Below, one piece after another: positions 53,442 to 57,497 of a stretch of DNA of 57,497 nt. The stretch comes from Rhizobium leguminosarum bv. viciae USDA 2370 (GTDB taxonomy: Bacteria > Pseudomonadota > Alphaproteobacteria > Rhizobiales > Rhizobiaceae). The notes beneath the pieces are model-generated. The model saw nothing but the letters and a program-made list of their open reading frames with translations, was not told where the DNA came from and ran no database searches. Positions within the stretch are counted from its first letter, which is position 1. Each line of letters opens with the position of its first letter. The translations under genes and the position numbers were made by a program. Location of the stretch: assembly GCF_002008365.1 (NCBI RefSeq), contig NZ_MRDL01000010.1:1-57497 (forward strand), given 5' to 3'.

Positions 53442-53741
53442 CTAAAAGCGTTTGGCGCCGGGATTTCGCCTCAACTTGCCGACGAGGAGCGTATCATCGG
53501 TGAGAATCACCCGCCCGTTCCGACAATTTATCGTGGTCCTTACCGGCCAGGTTTATTCGATGATTTGGCAAAAACGCTGGATCTGAATAAGCAAGAGGGC
53601 TTTGTGGCAAGGACTGCGGGCGCGTTCGCGGAGAATGCCATGCCTGAATGCGTGGGGGAATATGTCAGGGAAGGACATGTCCACACAGAGACCCATTGGA
53701 TGAAGGCGGAACTCATCGCAAACCGCTTGGCTGAAATCTAA
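53442..53741 (+). pseudogene. Startless coding remnant (toxin-like fragment)
   Basis: Open from just after a stop at 53439 to 53741 with no start codon in its first two thirds, yet GC-rich, protein-like content: GAGISPQLADEERIIGENH, PTIYRGPYRPGLFDDLAKTLDL, GEYVREGHVHTETHWMKAELIANRLAEI. This looks like the 3' part of a gene whose beginning was lost, plausibly an exported toxin's end. The minus-strand ORF over the same bases has no good start and is taken as shadow. Confidence 0.4.
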
Positions 53742-53887
53742 CGACGGCTTCTGGCAAAGTTGCCTGCCATCAAATCGAAAGTCTACCCGACAACGTGCGA
53801 GTGGCACACCGCTTCGTTGCACTTCAATCTAGCTTTGCATCAGAGTCATCTGAGTACATGATGAGGCCTTCAAGATAGGGGCGATTC

Positions 53888-54439
53888 ATGAAGTGCATCT
53901 CTGAACTTTTGATGGGATTGGCGGGGGCGACCTTGGTCGTTATTAGCGCAGTTCAACCGGCGGAAGCTAACAGTGACAATGGCGAAGACCCATCTTGTGA
54001 AATCGTCAACTTTGCATACGCGGCAACCATGAACGCTACCCGGTCGAGCGTGACGGCTTATGCCGAGCAGGACGATGGATCTTTAGTGTTTACTGCCGAT
54101 TTGCGAACCCAGTTAGGTACTAATTATCTGAAAGATTCAACGCGAAAGCAATGGATCCGTTACCCACAGACAAAGTGGGTTCCAGCGGACGGATTTGGTC
54201 CAAAAATAACTGACTGTGTATTTAAGGGTGATGAAAGTCACCTGGATCTCGCAGCAAAGCACTATTCAGCTATCCGTCATGAGGGACCGCAGGTCTCTAA
54301 AGTGGATTTTTGGATTACGCATCACGATGGACGAATTGTTAAAATTCGAATTGGGCCGTGGGGAGTCAAGCTTAAGTCCGGACTAGGAGTAATTGAAATC
54401 CGGAAGTTCGATGATGAGGCATTGACCCCTCCGCTTTGA
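53888..54439 (+). CDS. Secreted hypothetical protein
   Basis: A 183-residue protein with a clear signal peptide (ISELLMGLAGATLVVISAVQPAEA, cleavage near residue 27). The mature part has two Cys (SCEIVNF and TDCVFKG), probably disulfide-linked in the periplasm, and a beta-rich middle (GSLVFTADLRTQ, KVDFWITHHDGRIVKIRIG). No family recognised. Some immunity proteins against periplasm-acting toxins are exported, so such a role is possible. It is the only intact secreted protein in the downstream region. Confidence 0.6.
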   Translation: MKCISELLMGLAGATLVVISAVQPAEANSDNGEDPSCEIVNFAYAATMNATRSSVTAYAEQDDGSLVFTADLRTQLGTNYLKDSTRKQWIRYPQTKWVPADGFGPKITDCVFKGDESHLDLAAKHYSAIRHEGPQVSKVDFWITHHDGRIVKIRIGPWGVKLKSGLGVIEIRKFDDEALTPPL

Positions 54440-54469
54440 TCAGCAGCCGCAACAGACTTGCGCTTCCAT

Positions 54470-54526
54470 TCGAACGGTATGTCCGATGCTTTTGTCGAAA
54501 TCCTGAAGCGGAATTACATGCGATAA
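54470..54526 (+). mobile_element. Scrap of an IS3-type transposase (integrase core end)
   Basis: Nineteen codons read SNGMSDAFVEILKRNYMR then stop. This closely follows the SNGMAEAFVKTLKRDYVR segment of IS3-family OrfB integrase cores. No other part of the element, no ends and no target duplication are visible, so it is a relic. Confidence 0.55.
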
Positions 54527-54612
54527 AACTTGGGGGCAAGGTCAGCGGGAATAGCTTTTGGAAAATGCTAAATGGAGATCCAATGGATAAAACGATAAGG
54601 TCAATAAATTGA
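54527..54612 (+). pseudogene. Toxin-tail fragment fused behind the IS scrap
   Basis: A frame reading KLGGKVSGNSFWKMLNGDP and ending SIN-stop overlaps the TTG start of the next ORF (TTGA). GNSFWK(M)L...DP is a style of ending seen in polymorphic toxin domains. The frame also stays open upstream through the IS scrap, so its true beginning is unclear. Confidence 0.35.
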
Positions 54613-54986
54613 TATATTCTGCGCTAATCGAGAAAATAGGAGATGATATCGAAGAAGAGGTTTCAGTGCTAATTTGTGAGGAGAGGCTAACTTGCTTCGC
54701 GAGTTATATGCCGTATCCAGTACATGTCGGAGAAGTATACGAAGTAGAACTGGTTGCTGTTGTGTTGAATGAGTATTTTATTGAAGAATCTAACGATGAA
54801 TTGCCGTCAATTTTTCGGACGGGAACAGACTACTCATACTTATTGACTGGCATGTTGGACGAGGGAAATATTAACTGTGGAGCAATAGCTTTTTTTGATG
54901 ACGTTCTCTCTGAGGATTTTGGGTTTCTCCGCGGAAAAATGGTTTCGTGGAAAGTGGATCGACTGGATATCTGTTTCTTGGAATAA
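54609..54986 (+). CDS. Immunity-like hypothetical protein
   Basis: A 125-residue acidic, Glu/Asp- and aromatic-rich soluble protein, visibly AT-rich. It starts with TTG at 54609, overlapping the stop of the preceding fragment, with AAGG about 10 bp upstream. Beta-strand pattern (SVLICEERLTCFASYMPYPVHVGEVYEVELVAVV) and size fit immunity proteins, but no family is recognised. Confidence 0.5.
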   Translation: MIYSALIEKIGDDIEEEVSVLICEERLTCFASYMPYPVHVGEVYEVELVAVVLNEYFIEESNDELPSIFRTGTDYSYLLTGMLDEGNINCGAIAFFDDVLSEDFGFLRGKMVSWKVDRLDICFLE

Positions 54987-55184
54987 TATAGTACTCGCTA
55001 CAAAGGCTACGGCGATCTCGACAATCCCGGCCTGATCGCCTCCGCCCAGCGGGCTTATCAATGGGCCAGAGCTTACTTCAAAATGGATTATTTCAACGGG
55101 GCAAGGTCAGACAAATTGAAAAGGATGCCCCTATCCGAGCAGGGCTGTTCACGCCGAAGGGGAGACCTATTGGATGAGATATGA
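54987..55184 (+). pseudogene. Toxin-tail fragment
   Basis: Directly after the previous gene's stop, and in the same frame, GC-rich codons read RYKGYGDLDNPGLIASAQ, then AYQWARAYFKMDYFNGARSD and end LLDEI-stop. There is no start codon near its beginning, the content is helical and protein-like, and its end overlaps the next ORF's ATG by 11 bp. I read it as the last ~60 residues of a displaced toxin domain. Confidence 0.45.
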
Positions 55185-55533
55185 AGCACCGGAAAGGAAA
55201 GGCGAGGAAGACATCGTTGAAACGCTTTCAAGAACGGATAACAGCCCTGAGGAGCGTATAGGAGCAGTACTTTCAGCGCTTTACTATGGTAAAAGCCTTG
55301 AATTTTCAGGCGACACACTGATTGGAGAGTTTTCCAGGGCGAAATACTCGGAAAGACGATCGTTGAAGAACTTATTTGAAACTTTCTATGGCATGTGCAG
55401 GACAAGCTATCGGGTTGACGACAGCATTGCACTTCTGGAAGCCTACCGGCGGGAAGTCCCAGAGTATGCGCCAGAAATCGATGCGACCCTCGAAGCGCTA
55501 AGCGAATATAAAGCAATGTTAAAGAATGTTTGA
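55174..55533 (+). CDS. Immunity-like all-helical hypothetical protein
   Basis: A 119-residue protein, almost entirely helical and charged (EERIGAVLSALYYGKSLEFSGDTLIGEFSR, SLKNLFETFYGMCRTSYRVDDSIALLEAYRREVPEYAPE). GGGGAGACC precedes the ATG at 55174, inside the end of the preceding fragment. No signal peptide and no named family. The overlap suggests coupled expression with the lost toxin. Confidence 0.55.
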   Translation: MRYEAPERKGEEDIVETLSRTDNSPEERIGAVLSALYYGKSLEFSGDTLIGEFSRAKYSERRSLKNLFETFYGMCRTSYRVDDSIALLEAYRREVPEYAPEIDATLEALSEYKAMLKNV

Positions 55534-55701
55534 CGTTTGGTTTGGGCGCCCCCGGTATGGTGACATGAGACGACATTGTTACTCTCAACCGTAAAAGGCC
55601 AGTTGATCAGTAGGAATTTTTACACTGCTGGATCGCTCGGGCTGCTTGAGATTGGTGTACTTGAATGCGCGATCAAGGAGGAGGCGTGGGAAGTGAACTA
55701 G
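55534..55701. other. Non-coding scar between immunity-like genes
   Basis: Short open runs broken by stops in all plus frames. One run (LEIGVLECAIKEEAWEVN-stop) ends at 55701 in the same frame as the next fragment, so it may be further remains of a broken gene. No promoter or hairpin stands out. Confidence 0.3.
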
Positions 55702-55884
55702 ACAGGCTGGAAAGAATATGGAGGCAAGATCGAACGAGATGACGCACGCGTCATTCCAGGTGTCGATCACGTCGATGGGGTCGAAATCGTCTATTTCTCC
55801 GATGATGGAAAAAGTAATTTTCGTAAGCAATTTCGAAGTCTCACTTCTTCTGTTGCCCAAGGGCAGCAACACGCGGTGGAATGA
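55702..55884 (+). pseudogene. Toxin-tail fragment upstream of the barstar-like gene
   Basis: Open after an in-frame TAG at 55699 and reading WKEYGGKIERDDARVIPG, VDGVEIVYFSDDGKSNFRKQFR and ending QHAVE-stop. It has no start codon at its beginning. Its stop overlaps the following ATG as ATGA (55881-55884), the same coupling used in the intact operons of this window. Confidence 0.45.
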
Positions 55885-56525
55885 ATGAACGAGGATGTAG
55901 GATCACACCGCCGAATGGCCCTTTGTTCCATGCGGTTGGATACCACGGCGACGTTGAAGGCTGGAGAAAGGATGTTCAAGCCGGGGCTAAGGCACGCGGC
56001 TTGTTGTTGGCAGCACCGCCAGACTTCTATACTCAACGGACGGCAGTATCTGGTTCAGTCCGAATCACTATGGAAGCTTTGAGGATCTATGAAATGATCT
56101 ACTACAATAAAGCGCCAGACCCGACGGTTGGATACGATTTAGTGGTCCGGCTCGATAGAATTGTGGAGCGCGACGAAGATTTATTTCAGATGTTTTGGGG
56201 CCAGGGGGTGCTACCTGATTATTTTGGATGGAACGTAGATGCTCTCCTTGATAGTATATTTCTTTGGAAGACGAAGCTTAATAGAAAGAATATTCTCGTT
56301 GATTTCGTAGTTAATCTCGCGACTCCGTCACGGACGAACAAGGCTCTGTACCAGTGTTTGCGACGCCAAATCGAAATTTGGCGGGATGAGGACGGCGTTT
56401 TTGACGTCTATTTCAGAAGCGATCCCGACGGGGACGTTCGAAAGAAGGTTGAAAATTCAGGAAGGGTTATCACGCAAGCAGAATGGAATGAGAGGATGTC
56501 CAGTCGAAGCAAAAAGCGTAGCTAA
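55881..56525 (+). CDS. Barstar-like immunity protein candidate
   Basis: A 214-residue soluble protein. Around residues 110-125 it reads LPDYFGWNVDALLDSIFLW, which matches the barstar family signature (F-P-x-Y-x-G-x-N-x-D-A-L-x-D). Barstar inhibits barnase-type ribonucleases, so the protein may neutralise such a toxin. It is longer than barstar itself (about 90 residues), with ~100 extra residues in front that contain SGSVRITMEALRIYEMIYY. The ATG overlaps the end of the preceding fragment. No barnase-like toxin is visible next to it. Confidence 0.55.
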   Translation: MNERGCRITPPNGPLFHAVGYHGDVEGWRKDVQAGAKARGLLLAAPPDFYTQRTAVSGSVRITMEALRIYEMIYYNKAPDPTVGYDLVVRLDRIVERDEDLFQMFWGQGVLPDYFGWNVDALLDSIFLWKTKLNRKNILVDFVVNLATPSRTNKALYQCLRRQIEIWRDEDGVFDVYFRSDPDGDVRKKVENSGRVITQAEWNERMSSRSKKRS

Positions 56526-56535
56526 ACGTTCTTCA

Positions 56536-56898
56536 ATGAATTTGACAGAAATTGATCACGAATTACGCAAAGCTCTGGTTTCAAGGGAGCAGTGTGTAGG
56601 TTTTGTCGTCCATCGAGGTGAAGCTATTTGGCTGATAGATCAGGTTGATTACTTTACCCCTGATCAACAGAAAAACATTGATGCCATGTGTACTGAGCAA
56701 CGGTATCGCAGATTTATGCCCGCTGGTTTAACAGCCCAACAGTGGAGCAAGAAATTGCAGAGTGAATTTCGCAACGGCATTCCGCAGCTCACCGCGGATC
56801 TCTTTCCCCGATATAGGGATGGTGAAACCGCGAAGGTTGACTCAGCGGACTTTGCTGCGCCGGGAGCTCTTCTCGGAAGACGAAGGCCAGTATGCTGA
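56536..56898 (+). CDS. Hypothetical protein, immunity-like
   Basis: A 120-residue protein starting at the ATG at 56536, 10 bp after the barstar-like gene; the frame is open further upstream only as shadow. It contains VGFVVHRGEAIWLIDQVDYFTPDQQKNIDAM and a basic tail ending in GRRRPVC. The last ~25 residues overlap the next ORF in another frame, so either the two overlap or a frameshift lies near 56820-56860. No family recognised. Confidence 0.45.
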   Translation: MNLTEIDHELRKALVSREQCVGFVVHRGEAIWLIDQVDYFTPDQQKNIDAMCTEQRYRRFMPAGLTAQQWSKKLQSEFRNGIPQLTADLFPRYRDGETAKVDSADFAAPGALLGRRRPVC

Positions 56899-57172
56899 GT
56901 TGGAGACGGAGCTTTTATTCAACACGCCGATGCGAGAAGAACTGGTTCAGCTGCGGATACGGCTGTTTTCGAAGCGGCCGAAGTTCTACATTAATTACGA
57001 CCGCAAAATATTTATGCATATGGTGCATGGTCGTTCCTATGAAGCGGTCGTGCTTGATGGTTGGTGGGGGGCTGAAGGCGATTTTGAGCATATGATCCCG
57101 ACATACCATCGTTATTGGGTTAGAAGCACCTCTGAAGACTTCTGGGCTGTTACCAATTTCTCAAACGGCTAG
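56819..57172 (+). CDS. Hypothetical protein, possibly the end of a frameshifted gene
   Basis: A 117-residue ORF from ATG 56819 with protein-like content later on (EGQYAELETELLFNTPMREELVQLRIRLF, FYINYDRKIFMHMVHGRSYEAVVLDGWWGAEGDF). Its first ~15 residues lie inside the 56536-56898 gene in a different frame and look less natural, so it may be the C-terminal half of the same original protein. Aromatic-rich, no signal peptide, no family recognised. Confidence 0.45.
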   Translation: MVKPRRLTQRTLLRRELFSEDEGQYAELETELLFNTPMREELVQLRIRLFSKRPKFYINYDRKIFMHMVHGRSYEAVVLDGWWGAEGDFEHMIPTYHRYWVRSTSEDFWAVTNFSNG

Positions 57173-57497
57173 GCAGGGTGGGCGATGTATGAGGCATCTG
57201 CCGAATTGTCGAACCACGCGACCATATGTTTTGTGAAGTTTACGCGTTTCCGCCGGTTGCTATCACCTGTGCCAATTGGAGCATCCAAAATCGTCGAGGT
57301 TCCAATCGCCGCCGGATGAAACTTCGGGGTCTAAGGTAGCAGCATGGCGAAAAGGGCAGAGATAGAGAACCGCTTCCTGGAGGTCGCGCAAAAAATTAGG
57401 CTGCCTACCGGAAAAATGACCTGCCACTGAACTTTCATCCAGCGGCGGTTAGAGCCTCGGCGGCTTTGAATACGCCAAATGGCGCGGTGTGAGCAAC
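57173..57497. other. Terminal 325 bp without a supportable gene
   Basis: All frames are broken by stops. A 28-codon ORF (starts MAKRAEIENRFLEVAQK, ATG at 57344) has no clear ribosome-binding site and looks like another remnant. No repeats or tRNA seen before the window ends. Confidence 0.35.

Noticed and set aside
53553..53822. Minus-strand 89-codon ORF
   Set aside because: It overlaps a plus-strand remnant with more protein-like content, and it has no ribosome-binding site.

Overview
The window reads as an accessory or secondary-replicon segment of a fast-growing rhizobium (Rhizobium leguminosarum/etli type). Evidence is the high-GC alphaproteobacterial coding style, a complete rhaRSTPQUK plus rhaDI L-rhamnose locus in the order known from R. 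leguminosarum, a RIME-like double palindrome, and two copies of another rhizobial intergenic palindrome. No rRNA, tRNA, CRISPR array or replication origin was seen.

Region 1 (about 0-13 kb) is carbohydrate catabolism. After a 3-hydroxyisobutyrate dehydrogenase-like gene and a convergent hydratase-like gene comes the rhamnose locus. On the minus strand, rhaR (DeoR regulator), rhaS (periplasmic binding protein), rhaT (double ATPase), rhaP and rhaQ (permeases), rhaU (mutarotase) and rhaK (kinase) are packed with ATGA overlaps. The divergent rhaD (aldolase fused to dehydrogenase) and rhaI (isomerase) face them across a 197-bp region holding two inverted 19-bp operator-like sites, each ending in a TTGACA box.

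Region 2 (13-28 kb) is a patchwork of small units. It contains an AhpD-like gene and an ECF sigma factor driven by perfectly matched, back-to-back TGTCACA-N16-CGTC promoters; an amidohydrolase with an IclR regulator; a VapBC-like pair; a short-chain dehydrogenase; a TetR regulator with two operator palindromes; an amidase; a TIM-barrel protein; choline sulfatase (betC) with a divergent LysR gene; an HpcH/HpaI aldolase; and a spermidine synthase-like protein.

Region 3 (28-37.4 kb, minus strand) has a five-gene peptide/oligosaccharide-type ABC transporter followed upstream by a NagZ-like beta-N-acetylhexosaminidase and a GNAT acetyltransferase, suggesting uptake and processing of amino-sugar or muropeptide material. 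Next is a thiamine salvage operon (thiM-thiE-thiD) under a TPP riboswitch.

Region 4 (38-57.5 kb) is a two-partner secretion locus: an IalB-like protein, a TpsB/FhaC transporter, two small lipoproteins and a 3357-residue TpsA/CdiA-like exoprotein. The exoprotein ends in a Hint (intein-like) processing domain and a C-terminal domain patterned like PD-(D/E)xK tRNase-type CdiA toxins, but with Ala where the family usually has the catalytic Lys. Downstream is visibly more AT-rich DNA containing a probable immunity gene and a graveyard of toxin-tail fragments. Several of these overlap the start of a small immunity-like ORF. The stretch also holds truncated immunity genes, an IS3-type transposase scrap and a barstar-like protein. 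This is the most unusual part of the window.
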